Shown here: in pieces, positions 17,587-26,351 of the stretch
Numbering within the stretch: the stretch's first letter is position 1
Layout of the letters: the number at the start of each line of letters is the position of its first letter
Source: Lachnospiraceae bacterium
GTDB lineage: Bacteria > Bacillota > Clostridia > Lachnospirales > Lachnospiraceae
Length of the DNA: 44,181 nucleotides
Assembly: GCA_030538915.1 (NCBI GenBank)
Contig: JAUNTC010000005.1
Coordinates: 1,110-45,290, forward strand
Reading direction: 5' to 3'
The notes under the pieces: model-generated
The model's input: only the letters and a program-made list of their open reading frames with translations
The model's database searches: none
What the model was told of the DNA's origin: nothing
Translations under genes and position numbers: made by a program

Positions 17587-18444
17587 TTACAGTGTTCTTA
17601 ACTTCTCTGTAAACTCATTGCTCAATGTGATCTTTGCAACGTAGAATACATCTCCGGTCATATACACATTCCAGTCATCTTCCACTTCTACCTGCAGCTT
17701 ACCACCCGGCATATGTACAACAACCTTGCTGTTTGTCATACCAAGCTTATAAGCAACTCCAGCTGCTGCACAGGCTCCGGTTCCAGATGCAAGTGTATAT
17801 CCGGCGCCACGCTCAAAAATTTCGATCGCAATATTTTCTTTATCGATCACTTTCATGATCTGCGTATTGATACGATTCGGGAAATATCTTGCAATCTCTG
17901 CATAATCTCCAATCTTTGTGACAAGCGGTTTGGAGATCTCACGCATAGGGATCACGCAATGTGGATTTCCAATATTTACACATGTAACCGGATACAGTGT
18001 ACGTCCAAATACCATATCCTCGTTGATCACTTCTCTTCGTTCTCCGGTTACTGGGATATCATCACTCCAGAAAGAAAGCTTTCCCATGGAAACGCGAAGT
18101 CTGCTTCCATCTTCGTTTAAAAATGTAACCTCAACCGGTCCATTTCCTGTATATAATTTAAAATTTTTCTTCTGTACATAGCTTGCGTCTTTTAAATATT
18201 TTGCAAAAATACGTACACCGTTTCCACTTGTCTCAGACTCGCTTCCGTCTGGATTCCATACTTTCACATACATTCCGTCTTCTTTTAAAATCGGTCCTTC
18301 CAACACACCATCAGATCCAAGTCCGGCATTTCTGTCGCAGATCATCTGTACATTCTTCTCATTTAATTCCAGTTCATTTTTATTTGGATCAAATACGACA
18401 TAGTCATTACCTAATCCATGATAACGTTCTAAGATTACTTTCAT
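17587..18444 (-). CDS. DapF-family protein with both catalytic cysteines replaced by serine
   Basis: By fold this is a diaminopimelate epimerase (285 residues): YHGLGNDYVVFD, CDRNAGLGSDG, NPDGSES, GNPHCV, ERGAGYTL and GTGACAAAG are all family segments. DapF interconverts LL- and meso-diaminopimelate using two cysteines, one before GNG and one before GTG. Here both are Ser: ETSGNG (Ser73, codon 18226-18228) and LASGTG (Ser220, codon 17785-17787). The substrate-contact residues otherwise look conserved. It is either an epimerase with unusual chemistry or a relative with another function. It has its own promoter and is monocistronic, or may read into addB. I withhold the symbol for that reason. 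Confidence 0.85.
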   Translation of the reverse strand: MKVILERYHGLGNDYVVFDPNKNELELNEKNVQMICDRNAGLGSDGVLEGPILKEDGMYVKVWNPDGSESETSGNGVRIFAKYLKDASYVQKKNFKLYTGNGPVEVTFLNEDGSRLRVSMGKLSFWSDDIPVTGERREVINEDMVFGRTLYPVTCVNIGNPHCVIPMREISKPLVTKIGDYAEIARYFPNRINTQIMKVIDKENIAIEIFERGAGYTLASGTGACAAAGVAYKLGMTNSKVVVHMPGGKLQVEVEDDWNVYMTGDVFYVAKITLSNEFTEKLRTL

Positions 18445-18505
18445 ATATATACCTCCGATTTACAAGAAATCCTCTGATTTCTTTCTCCCACTAGCTTACC
18501 TTTCT

Positions 18506-18534
18506 ATCATAACAGGCATAATTTTCGATTTCAA
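18506..18534 (-). promoter_or_regulatory. Promoter of the DapF-like gene
   Basis: On minus, TTGAAA (18529-18534), 17-bp spacer and TATGAT (18506-18511), with extended TGT before the -10. It lies 62 nt before the ATG at 18444, whose ribosome-binding site is GGAGGT. Confidence 0.75.
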
Positions 18535-18577
18535 CGTTATTTGAAAAGTTTCTGATGGAATTTTCAGACTGGAAAAT

Positions 18578-19819
18578 TCATACAGTGACTCTCGAGTAAA
18601 GATCTGCAGGTACATATGCCTTCACGAAAATGCCGTCTTCCTGATACTTTTCTTCTATAAGCTCTCCATACTTACGGATAAGCTGAATCTTTCCTGCGTC
18701 CTTATAAGGGTACAGACATTCCAGGAATACTTTCTGTTCTCTTAAAACTGCCTCGATCGTTTCTGTCAGTTCCTCCAGCCCCATTCCAGTCTTCGCTGAT
18801 ATATTCACTGTATAATCTGCTTTGAAATCACGGATAAGCGGCGTCTTTTCCAGTTTATCCTGCTTATTAAATGCTGTGATGATCGCTTTGTCCTTTACTC
18901 CCAGATTATGAAGCGTCTCATACACTGTATACATCTGACTGTCCATCTGCGGACTGGACGTATCAACGACATGCAAGATCACATCTGCATACTTTGCCTC
19001 CTCCAGTGTACTTTTGAAAGCTTCGATCAAATGATGTGGCAATTTATTAATAAATCCGACTGTATCTGTAAGAAGTACTTCCTGTCCGCTGGCAAGCTTC
19101 AAACTTCTTGTCGTCGGATCAAGGGTTGCAAACAGCTTATCCTCTGCCAGTATACCCGCACCTGTCAATTGATTTAACAATGTTGATTTTCCCGCATTCG
19201 TATAACCGACAATCGCTACAACCGGAACAAAGCTTGCGCTTCTTTGCTCTCTTGTCACATCGCGGTGTCTTTTTACTTCTTTGAGTTCACGGTTCAGACT
19301 GGCGATACGGCTTTTAATGAGACGTCTGTCCATCTCCAGCTTTTTCTCACCCGGTCCTCTCGTTCCGATTCCACCGCCAAGTCTGGACATCGCTGTTCCA
19401 AATCCGGTCAGTCGCGTCTGACGATACTTCAGCTGAGCAAGTTCTACCTGAATCTTTCCTTCACTTGTAGAAGCTCTTGCCGCAAATATATCTAAGATGA
19501 GCAATGTACGGTCCATTACCTTTACATCCAATTCATCCTGTAGATTTTTCATCTGTGCAGGCGAAAGCTCGTCATCACAAATAATACCTGTTGCTTCCGT
19601 CTCCCACAACAGATCTTTGATCTCTTCTATCTTTCCTTTTCCAACATAAGTACCCGGGTGTACTTGCTCCCGGTTTTGTATCACACGGCCGACACTCTTT
19701 GCGCCGGCTGTACTTGCAAGCTCCGCAAGTTCAGCGAGGGAATCCTCCATATTTTCTTCTCCCGGAAGCTCCACTCCAACTAAGATTACTCGCTCTTCTT
19801 CCTGTTTTAATTCAATCAT
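18578..19819 (-). CDS. hflX: Ribosome-associated GTPase HflX
   Basis: A 413-residue HflX with the N-terminal domain (GTYVGKGKIEEIKDL, FDDELSP-type segment CDDELSPAQMKNL), the Gly-rich linker RLGGGIGTRGPGEKKLE, and a GTPase domain with GYTNAGKSTLLNQL, DTVGFI and NKQD. HflX binds the 50S subunit and splits stalled 70S or 100S ribosomes under stress. The ATG at 19819 has GGAG 8 nt upstream. A GTG four codons earlier is part of that site and is rejected. It lies 37 nt behind the TPR lipoprotein gene and appears to be the last gene of the metal-ATPase transcript. Confidence 0.94.
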   Translation of the reverse strand: MIELKQEEERVILVGVELPGEENMEDSLAELAELASTAGAKSVGRVIQNREQVHPGTYVGKGKIEEIKDLLWETEATGIICDDELSPAQMKNLQDELDVKVMDRTLLILDIFAARASTSEGKIQVELAQLKYRQTRLTGFGTAMSRLGGGIGTRGPGEKKLEMDRRLIKSRIASLNRELKEVKRHRDVTREQRSASFVPVVAIVGYTNAGKSTLLNQLTGAGILAEDKLFATLDPTTRSLKLASGQEVLLTDTVGFINKLPHHLIEAFKSTLEEAKYADVILHVVDTSSPQMDSQMYTVYETLHNLGVKDKAIITAFNKQDKLEKTPLIRDFKADYTVNISAKTGMGLEELTETIEAVLREQKVFLECLYPYKDAGKIQLIRKYGELIEEKYQEDGIFVKAYVPADLYSRVTV

Positions 19820-19856
19820 AACAAGCTCCACTTTTTACTTGAGCACTTTCGATCTA

Positions 19857-20381
19857 TTATCTTGTTTCCAGAAATTCGACTTCTTTCTTTGCAGTCTTAT
19901 CATCCGGATATTTTTTCAGATATTCGTTCAGCTTCTCTTTTGCCTTTTCCCAGCTTTGCAGCTTCTCATAAGAGACGATCACATTATATTCCATCTCTCT
20001 TTTCATCTCATCTGATACGCCGGAAGCACTTAATCCTTTTTCAAAATAAGACAGGGCACTCTTACCATCTTCCAGCTTCAATGCGCAGCTTCCCATCAGA
20101 TTGTAAAGTGTTGCATTTTCTTTCGTACCGGCTTTGACTGCCTTTTCAAAGGCTATTAACGCCCCTTTATAATCTTTTTGCTCGAAGCATGCAATTCCGA
20201 TTCCACGGTAGGAATCTGCCACATTCTTATCCTGCTTTACTGCTTCCTTAAAACTTTTTTCCGCCTGTTTATATTGTTCAGATTTTAGATGACTGACACC
20301 TTCTTTGTATGGATTACCGGAACACCCGGCAAGTGAAAGTCCCATACTCATTGTCAATACTACTGCTGCCAATCTTTTCAT
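19857..20381 (-). CDS. TPR-repeat lipoprotein
   Basis: The 174-residue product starts MKRLAAVVLTMSMGLSLAGCSG, a lipoprotein signal with lipobox LAGC. The rest is three to four tetratricopeptide repeats (for example AEKSFKEAVKQDKNVADSYRGIG and ALIAFEKAVKAGTKENATLYN). It should be an outer-face membrane-anchored scaffold; no enzymatic motif is visible and the partner is unknown. AAGGAG lies before the ATG at 20381; the longer reading to 20408 overlaps the ATPase stop and has no site. It follows the P-type ATPase by 19 nt, so they are probably co-transcribed. Confidence 0.82.
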   Translation of the reverse strand: MKRLAAVVLTMSMGLSLAGCSGNPYKEGVSHLKSEQYKQAEKSFKEAVKQDKNVADSYRGIGIACFEQKDYKGALIAFEKAVKAGTKENATLYNLMGSCALKLEDGKSALSYFEKGLSASGVSDEMKREMEYNVIVSYEKLQSWEKAKEKLNEYLKKYPDDKTAKKEVEFLETR

Positions 20382-20400
20382 CGATATTATCTCCTTATAC

Positions 20401-22263
20401 TTATGCATAATATTTTACGACATAAAGTGCATTCAGGATCGCTGCAAATACGACTCCTACCTCTGCTACAATCGCTTCCCACATTCCAAAGTATCCTACT
20501 AATGCGAGTAACACAATAATTACCTTCACTGCAATCGCAAAAGCAATATTCTGATTTACTACACGAAGTGTCTCTTTAGAAATTCGGATCGCATCTACGA
20601 TCTTCGGTAACTCATCCTCCAAAAGAATGACGTCCGCTGCCTCGATTGCAAGTGCGGAGCCTAACGCGCCCATGGCAATTCCGATATCTGCTCTTGTCAG
20701 GATCGGCGCATCATTTACACCGTCTCCGACACAGACCAGTTTTTCCATATCATCCTGGATCGTAAGGAAATCTTCAAGCTGTTCTAGCTTATCTGACGGT
20801 AGGAGATCTGTATAGGCATAATCCATATGGAGCTCCTTTGCCACCGCATATCCTGCTGCCTTCGTATCACCGGTCAGCATTACGAGTACCGCTTTGCACT
20901 TATCTTTCAAATACTTCATTGTCCACTTTGCACGGTATTTGATCGCATCTTCAATGAGGATCGCTCCGACGAACTCATTCTCTTCACTGACATAGACAAC
21001 CGTTCCGAGGCTTTCATATTCTTCTACATCTACATTGTAATTTTCCATCAGTCGATAGTTACCGACATGATAACGTTTTCCATCATAATTTCCGGAAATT
21101 CCATATCCCGGGATCTGTTTGATATCTGTTACAAGGTCTTTGTCAATCTCACCATTGTATGCATTCAAAAGAGACTGCGCGATCGGATGGTTGGAATAGC
21201 TTTCAATATGCGCAGCAATTTTCAAAAGTTCTTCTTTTGATCCCTTCTCCACATATACATCCTGCACTGAAAATTCTCCTTCTGTCAGTGTTCCTGTCTT
21301 GTCAAATACAAATGTGTCCGCTTTCGAAAGGTCTTCCAGATAGTTTGCCCCTTTTATGACAATTCCCTGTCTTGCTGCAGATGCGATTCCTCCAAGAAAT
21401 GCTATTGGAATTGACATTATAAGCGCAGTCGGGCAAGCCACAATAAGAAAGATCAGACCTCTGTAGATCCATGTATTCCAGTTGTGGTAAGAAAAAGTAA
21501 GTGGCGGATAGATCATAACAAAAAGCGCAAATGTCACCATTGCCGGTGTATAGATTCTTGAAAATTTCGTAACAAATCCTTCACTTTCCGCCTTCTTATT
21601 CTGCGCTTCTTCCACAAGCTCCATAATCTGTGCAACCGTAGAATCGTGATATACTTTTAAAACCTTCGCTTCTACCGCTCCACTCAGATTGATACAGCCA
21701 CTGTAGATCTTATCTCCCGGAGACACTCTCTTTGGCATAGACTCTCCTGTAACTGCTTTCATATCCAGCAATGTTGTTCCGGCTTCCAGCACACCATCTA
21801 CCGGTACACGCTCTCCCGGTTTGATCACGATCGTATCCGCGATCTGAAGATCAACCGGATCTACCTGTTCTTCCCCGTTCTCCGTCTTGCGGATTGCATA
21901 AGACGGACGGATATCTATCATCTCTTCAATGGAACGTTTCGCACGCGCCGTTGAATAAGTTTCAAAAATAACACCAAGTTCAAAAAGGATCATAACAAGT
22001 ACACCTTCTGCATATCTTCCGATACCGAAGGCGCCGATCGTTGCTACTGTTATCAACGTATATTCTGTTAAGAGCTTACATTCCATCAGCCTGTCACAAA
22101 GCTTTTTAAACACGTCAAATCCTACAACAAGATAGGCGATCAGAAACCATACAAATTTCAATTCGTCATTCAGTGTATAACAAGAACTGGCAACAAGAGC
22201 CGCAACATAGATTGCGACACCGACTCCATATATTAAACTTTGTTTTTTCAACTGCTCTGTCAT
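20401..22263 (-). CDS. P1B-type metal ATPase with unusual CPT motif
   Basis: A 620-residue heavy-metal P-type ATPase without an N-terminal metal-binding domain. It has TGES (172-175), the phosphorylation motif DKTGT (Asp321), SNHPIAQSL and the hinge GDGVNDAP. The membrane metal motif is ACPTALI (Cys277-Pro278-Thr279) where Zn/Cd/Cu exporters have CPC. The TM8 residue equivalent to the essential Asp of ZntA is Glu601 (AEVG), while the TM7 Lys (AVKVII) is kept. Metal specificity cannot therefore be called. It is preceded 16 nt upstream by an ArsR/CadC-like regulator gene. The ATPase at 39798-41666 keeps both canonical residues. Confidence 0.88.
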   Translation of the reverse strand: MTEQLKKQSLIYGVGVAIYVAALVASSCYTLNDELKFVWFLIAYLVVGFDVFKKLCDRLMECKLLTEYTLITVATIGAFGIGRYAEGVLVMILFELGVIFETYSTARAKRSIEEMIDIRPSYAIRKTENGEEQVDPVDLQIADTIVIKPGERVPVDGVLEAGTTLLDMKAVTGESMPKRVSPGDKIYSGCINLSGAVEAKVLKVYHDSTVAQIMELVEEAQNKKAESEGFVTKFSRIYTPAMVTFALFVMIYPPLTFSYHNWNTWIYRGLIFLIVACPTALIMSIPIAFLGGIASAARQGIVIKGANYLEDLSKADTFVFDKTGTLTEGEFSVQDVYVEKGSKEELLKIAAHIESYSNHPIAQSLLNAYNGEIDKDLVTDIKQIPGYGISGNYDGKRYHVGNYRLMENYNVDVEEYESLGTVVYVSEENEFVGAILIEDAIKYRAKWTMKYLKDKCKAVLVMLTGDTKAAGYAVAKELHMDYAYTDLLPSDKLEQLEDFLTIQDDMEKLVCVGDGVNDAPILTRADIGIAMGALGSALAIEAADVILLEDELPKIVDAIRISKETLRVVNQNIAFAIAVKVIIVLLALVGYFGMWEAIVAEVGVVFAAILNALYVVKYYA

Positions 22264-22279
22264 GTCCTATTATCCTCTT

Positions 22280-22639
22280 CTATTCCATAATGTGTTCCAT
22301 TCCCTGGCTGATAATATTCTGGATATGTCCGTCTGCCAGTGAATAATAAACTGTTTTTCCCTCTCTTCGGTTTTTCACAAGCTTCATCTGCTTAAGCACA
22401 CGCAGCTGATGTGAGATTGCTGACTGGGTCATGCCGAGCATATCAGCAAGATCACATACACACATCTCCGAGCGTAAAAGCACACATAGGATCTTGATCC
22501 TTGTCGCATCACCAAAGACTTTATAAAAATCTGCCAGCTCCATCAGCAATTCATCCGGAGGGAGTTTTCCTTTCACTTCATTAATAATCTGTTCGTGCAC
22601 ACATGTCACATCGCAACATTCTACTTCTGTTTTTTTCAT
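22280..22639 (-). CDS. ArsR/SmtB-family metal-sensing repressor (CadC-like)
   Basis: A winged-helix repressor of 119 residues. Metal-site cysteines of the CadC type are visible: CCDVTC in the N-terminal arm and CVCDLA in helix 3. The recognition helix region is MTQSAISHQLRVLKQMKLV. CadC-type proteins bind Cd, Pb or Zn and release the operator. The start at 22639 (MKKTEVECC) has GAGAGGAAG upstream. An ATG at 22657 lies about where transcription should start and is rejected. It heads the operon regulator-ATPase-lipoprotein-hflX and is probably autoregulated. Confidence 0.9.
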   Translation of the reverse strand: MKKTEVECCDVTCVHEQIINEVKGKLPPDELLMELADFYKVFGDATRIKILCVLLRSEMCVCDLADMLGMTQSAISHQLRVLKQMKLVKNRREGKTVYYSLADGHIQNIISQGMEHIME

Positions 22640-22664
22640 GGTCTGTCTTCCTCTCATTTGATAT

Positions 22665-22693
22665 ATTATGCCAAAATGCTCCTGTCATTTCAA
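22665..22693 (-). promoter_or_regulatory. Promoter of the arsR-ATPase operon
   Basis: On minus, TTGAAA (22688-22693), 17-bp spacer, CATAAT (22665-22670). The octamer GCATTTTG occurs twice nearby on this strand, about 32 bp apart, once just upstream of the -10. No TGAA-N6-TTCA operator like the one at 41948-41969 is present. Confidence 0.7.
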
Positions 22694-22739
22694 CTGTTTG
22701 TAACAAAATGCAAGGAAATTTAATAAAATCTTGACATTG

Positions 22740-23408
22740 CTATTCGATCTGCCAGTCGACAGGTTCTACTCCATTCGCTTTTAAAAATTCATTTGTCTGA
22801 CTAAATGGCTTACTCCCAAAAAAACCTCTGTACGCTGACAATGGACTCGGATGCGGAGCTTTTAAGATCAAATGTTTTGGATTGTTGAGCATCTTCGCTT
22901 TGCGCTGAGCCGGTGCCCCCCAAAGAATAAATACAATTGGACGGTCCTGCGCATTCAGTGCAAGAATCGCCGCATCAGTAAACTCTTCCCATCCGATTCC
23001 TTTATGAGAATTTGCCTCATGGGCGCGCACTGTCAACACCGTGTTCAGCATGAGCACACCCTGCTGGGCCCATTTTGTAAGGCATCCGTGATCCGGTATC
23101 GTACACCCTAAGTCATCGTGCAGTTCCTTGTAAATATTTACAAGAGACGGCGGCACTGCCACACCTTTTTTTACCGAAAAGCAAAGGCCATGCGCCTGTC
23201 CATTATTGTGGTACGGATCCTGTCCGATAATCACCACTTTTACTTTGCTCAGTGGAGTCAGGTGAAATGCGTTAAAGATATCTTCCGCCGGCGGGAAAAT
23301 AAGTCTCGTTCTGTATTCTTCATTCACCTTTTCAAATAATTCTTTATAATATGGTTTTTTAAACTCACCTTTAAGTGCATCTAACCAGTCATTGTTAATT
23401 GCAGTCAT
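22740..23408 (-). CDS. ung: Uracil-DNA glycosylase, family 1
   Basis: 222 residues with the water-activating GQDPYHNNGQAHGL, the uracil-binding region FILWGAPAQRKA, and the Leu-loop HPSPLSAYRGFFG. It removes uracil from DNA to start base-excision repair. Length and motifs are standard. AAGGA lies 8 nt before the ATG. It follows hisF by 43 nt on the same strand. Confidence 0.96.
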   Translation of the reverse strand: MTAINNDWLDALKGEFKKPYYKELFEKVNEEYRTRLIFPPAEDIFNAFHLTPLSKVKVVIIGQDPYHNNGQAHGLCFSVKKGVAVPPSLVNIYKELHDDLGCTIPDHGCLTKWAQQGVLMLNTVLTVRAHEANSHKGIGWEEFTDAAILALNAQDRPIVFILWGAPAQRKAKMLNNPKHLILKAPHPSPLSAYRGFFGSKPFSQTNEFLKANGVEPVDWQIE

Positions 23409-23451
23409 ATTCTTTTTCCTTCTTTTTCTTCTATTTTACATCTGTTGCGTT

Positions 23452-24213
23452 CTAGAGACGAACCGGTACATTTTTATCTCGAAGATATTCTTTTACTTCT
23501 TTAATCTCCAGTTCTTTATAATGGAAGAGGGAAGCTGCCAGTGCGGCATCCGCTTTTCCTTCTGTCAGCGCATCATAAAAATGTGAAAGCTTTCCGGCAC
23601 CACCGGATGCGATCACCGGAATATTGACTGCCTCTGCGATTGCTTTTGTAATTTCCAGATCGTACCCCGCTTTCGTCCCATCGCAGTCCATGCTCGTCAA
23701 CAGAATCTCACCGGCTCCAAGGCGTTCTACTTTCTTTGCCCATTCTATTGCATCGACTCCTACATCAACACGGCCTCCGTTTTTATAAATGTTCCAGCCG
23801 CTTCCATCTGCTCGTTTCTTTGCATCAATGGCAACGACTACACACTGGCTTCCGAATTTTTCTGCTGCTTCAGTGATTAGCTTAGGTGTATTAATAGCAG
23901 ATGAATTGATGCAAATCTTATCCGCACCTTCACGAAGAAGCATCTTAAAATCATCTACTGTACGGATCCCGCCACCTACCGTAAATGGGATAAACACATT
24001 TTCCGCCACTTTACGAACCATATCTACAACCGTTTCTCTCTGATCGGAGGTTGCAGTAATATCTAAAAACACAAGTTCATCTGCACCGGCTTTGTCATAA
24101 GCTTTTGCAATCTCCACCGGATCACCTGCATCTTTTAAATCCACAAAATTAACACCTTTTACAACTCTTCCGTTATTTACATCCAGACATGGAATAATTC
24201 TCTTCGTATGCAT
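23452..24213 (-). CDS. hisF: Imidazole glycerol phosphate synthase, cyclase subunit
   Basis: A 253-residue TIM barrel with [15 protein letters not shown] (catalytic Asp11), [31 protein letters not shown] (catalytic Asp) and [12 protein letters not shown]. With HisH it converts PRFAR and glutamine-derived ammonia to IGP and AICAR. It starts 14 nt behind hisH with AAGGAGGT upstream. The other his genes are not in the window. AICAR released here could feed the AICAR transformylase encoded at 31943-33121. Confidence 0.97.
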   Translation of the reverse strand: MHTKRIIPCLDVNNGRVVKGVNFVDLKDAGDPVEIAKAYDKAGADELVFLDITATSDQRETVVDMVRKVAENVFIPFTVGGGIRTVDDFKMLLREGADKICINSSAINTPKLITEAAEKFGSQCVVVAIDAKKRADGSGWNIYKNGGRVDVGVDAIEWAKKVERLGAGEILLTSMDCDGTKAGYDLEITKAIAEAVNIPVIASGGAGKLSHFYDALTEGKADAALAASLFHYKELEIKEVKEYLRDKNVPVRL

Positions 24214-24227
24214 CCTGGTACCTCCTT

Positions 24228-24833
24228 CTATAATTCCACAAAATTTTTCAGGATCTTCAGTCCAACGTCGCTGCTCTTTTCCGGATGGAACTGGCAGGCA
24301 AACACATTGTCCTTTTCTACAGATGCATGAATATGCGTACCATACTCCGTCGTTGCAGTTACAATTTTCTCATCTGCCGCCTTCAGATAATAAGAGTGCA
24401 CAAAATATACATATGGCTCTTTTGGAAGATTTTTAAACAATCTTCCGTTATTTGTAAGCTCCAGAGAATTCCAGCTCATATGCGGGATCTTAAGTCCCGG
24501 ATGATCTGGGATCCTTAAAATCTCACCCTTCAAAATTCCAAGTCCTTCTATCCCCGGAGTCTCGTCGCTTCGTTCGAATAAGAGCTGTAAGCCAAGACAG
24601 ATTCCAAGAAACGGGGTCCCTTTTTCTACAACTTCATGAATCACCGGTTCCAGACCGTACTGTCGGAGCTTTGCCATCGCATCACCAAAAGATCCCACAC
24701 CCGGAAGGATCACTTTATCAGCACTTAAAATCTGGTCTCTGTCTCTTGTGATGCACACATCCTGCCCTAAGTGGATCATTGCTTTCTCCACACTTTTAAT
24801 GTTGCCGGCATCATAATCAATAATTGCTATCAT
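24228..24833 (-). CDS. hisH: Imidazole glycerol phosphate synthase, glutamine amidotransferase subunit
   Basis: A 201-residue class I amidotransferase with [14 protein letters not shown] at the start, the nucleophile in [13 protein letters not shown], and the His/Glu pair in [12 protein letters not shown]. It supplies ammonia to HisF. I start at the ATG at 24833 with GGAG 10 nt upstream; a GTG three codons earlier is too near that site. The two-component genes lie just upstream on the same strand (33-nt gap), so co-transcription with them is possible. Confidence 0.96.
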   Translation of the reverse strand: MIAIIDYDAGNIKSVEKAMIHLGQDVCITRDRDQILSADKVILPGVGSFGDAMAKLRQYGLEPVIHEVVEKGTPFLGICLGLQLLFERSDETPGIEGLGILKGEILRIPDHPGLKIPHMSWNSLELTNNGRLFKNLPKEPYVYFVHSYYLKAADEKIVTATTEYGTHIHASVEKDNVFACQFHPEKSSDVGLKILKNFVEL

Positions 24834-24866
24834 ACGCTTCACTCTCCTATTCCCGTCTTGTAACTT

Positions 24867-26351
24867 CTACTTCATGTCCAGCGTAAACCAGAATTCTACG
24901 CCATTTTCATAATTTTTTAAACCATACTGCTGATGGAAAGACTCCATGATCGCCTTTACGATGGAAAGACCGATCCCATTGCCTCCATATTCTCTTGTAT
25001 GTGCTTTATCTACTTTAAAGAATTTATCCCAAATATGTTTCACATCTTTTTCCGGTATCGGTGTTCCTGTATTAAATACAGATACTCTCGCCTGTTTCCC
25101 GTCTGTTTTGATCTTCACATCTATGATCTTATCTCCGTTAAGATGATGGAATGCATTGCTCATATAGTTGCGGATAACCTGCTCTACTTTAAACTCATCT
25201 GCCCATACATAGACCGGATCTTGCTGTTTGAAATTAACTGTGGCATCCATCTGCTGTGCCATAATGTCCATACTTGCGATCACACCTTTTATGACTGCCG
25301 TCAGATCAAATCGTTCAAAGACGATATCTTCATCTCCGAATTCCAGCTGATTCAAGGTCAGAAGATTCTGAACCATCTTGTTCATCTTACCGGCCTCATC
25401 CATTATAACATCACAGTAAAACTCCATACTTTCAGGGTCTGTTGTCACCCCGTCTTTCAACCCTTCTGCATATCCTTGTATCAATGCCAGCGGTGTCTTC
25501 AGCTCATGAGAGACGTTTCCAAGAAAATCATTTCGCATCTCTTCAAGTTTTTCTTTCTGCTCAATGTCCTTCAAAAGATTGTTATTTGCACTTTTCAATT
25601 CTGAGATCGTGCTTTCCAGTTTTCTCGACATCCGGTTGAAATTTTCGCCAAGCTCCGCGATCTCGCTTGCTCCTCCACCTGGATATTTTGCATCAAAATC
25701 CAAATCTGCCATATGTTCCGATAAAACTGCAAGTTTTCTGATCGGATCGGTCAGACGTTTCGTAAAGAGAACAACGAGCAATCCGCAGATCACCATTGCC
25801 AGCGCTCCGATATACAACAGGAAACGATTCGACAGCTGTGCGCTTTCTTTAATACTTTCCAGCGGGCTTCTGATCAAGAAATTCTCTCCATTGTCAAACT
25901 CGCCCCACATCTCAATATATTCTGTTTCCGTCCACGGATCTTTTGTCTGGCGGATCTGATAATGCTTTTTCTTGGCAAGGATTTTGCCATTCTTCTGGGC
26001 CTGGTTTAAAAGATAACCCATCAGCTGCTTTTTGAGCAGTTCTTTGTCATGCACATTCGTTATAATACTGACATCATCCGAATTGGCACTTTTATATTCC
26101 AGTACAAGAAATAAAATGTTATTCTTCTCCGCCATTTTCTGAATATGGTCGGAAACTTTTTCTTCCGTAAGTGTATTATTTTTTGCTCCGCGCTGAAGCT
26201 CTTCATACATTTTAATAAATTCTGTTTCCTTATTTTTAATGTAATAAGGTTCCAGAAAACGTGCGTTGATGATCCACATTGCCCCGATGAGGCAGACAAC
26301 CATCCCGATAAATGCAATGATCATCTGTCGTTTGATCGAAAGTTTTTTCAT
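24867..26351 (-). CDS. Sensor histidine kinase with HAMP domain
   Basis: A 494-residue membrane kinase: TM1 about 9-29, an extracytoplasmic sensor domain of about 140 residues, TM2 about 176-196, HAMP about 197-250, a short coiled coil, then HisKA with NVSHELKTPLALIQGYAEG (His282) and an HATPase domain with N, G1 (KFFKVDKAH-type region) and GGNGIGLSIVKAIM. The ATG directly follows the response regulator stop (TAG-ATG). The signal is not identifiable from the sequence; the architecture is that of VanS/PhoR-type wall or stress sensors. Confidence 0.93.
   Translation of the reverse strand: MKKLSIKRQMIIAFIGMVVCLIGAMWIINARFLEPYYIKNKETEFIKMYEELQRGAKNNTLTEEKVSDHIQKMAEKNNILFLVLEYKSANSDDVSIITNVHDKELLKKQLMGYLLNQAQKNGKILAKKKHYQIRQTKDPWTETEYIEMWGEFDNGENFLIRSPLESIKESAQLSNRFLLYIGALAMVICGLLVVLFTKRLTDPIRKLAVLSEHMADLDFDAKYPGGGASEIAELGENFNRMSRKLESTISELKSANNNLLKDIEQKEKLEEMRNDFLGNVSHELKTPLALIQGYAEGLKDGVTTDPESMEFYCDVIMDEAGKMNKMVQNLLTLNQLEFGDEDIVFERFDLTAVIKGVIASMDIMAQQMDATVNFKQQDPVYVWADEFKVEQVIRNYMSNAFHHLNGDKIIDVKIKTDGKQARVSVFNTGTPIPEKDVKHIWDKFFKVDKAHTREYGGNGIGLSIVKAIMESFHQQYGLKNYENGVEFWFTLDMK

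Noticed and set aside
18556..18577. Terminator after hflX
   Set aside because: An 8-bp AT-rich hairpin exists (GAATTTTC/GAAAATTC) but no T-run follows on the minus strand.
24933..25604. Plus-strand frame of 223 residues opposite the histidine kinase
   Set aside because: Antisense to a kinase with complete motifs.
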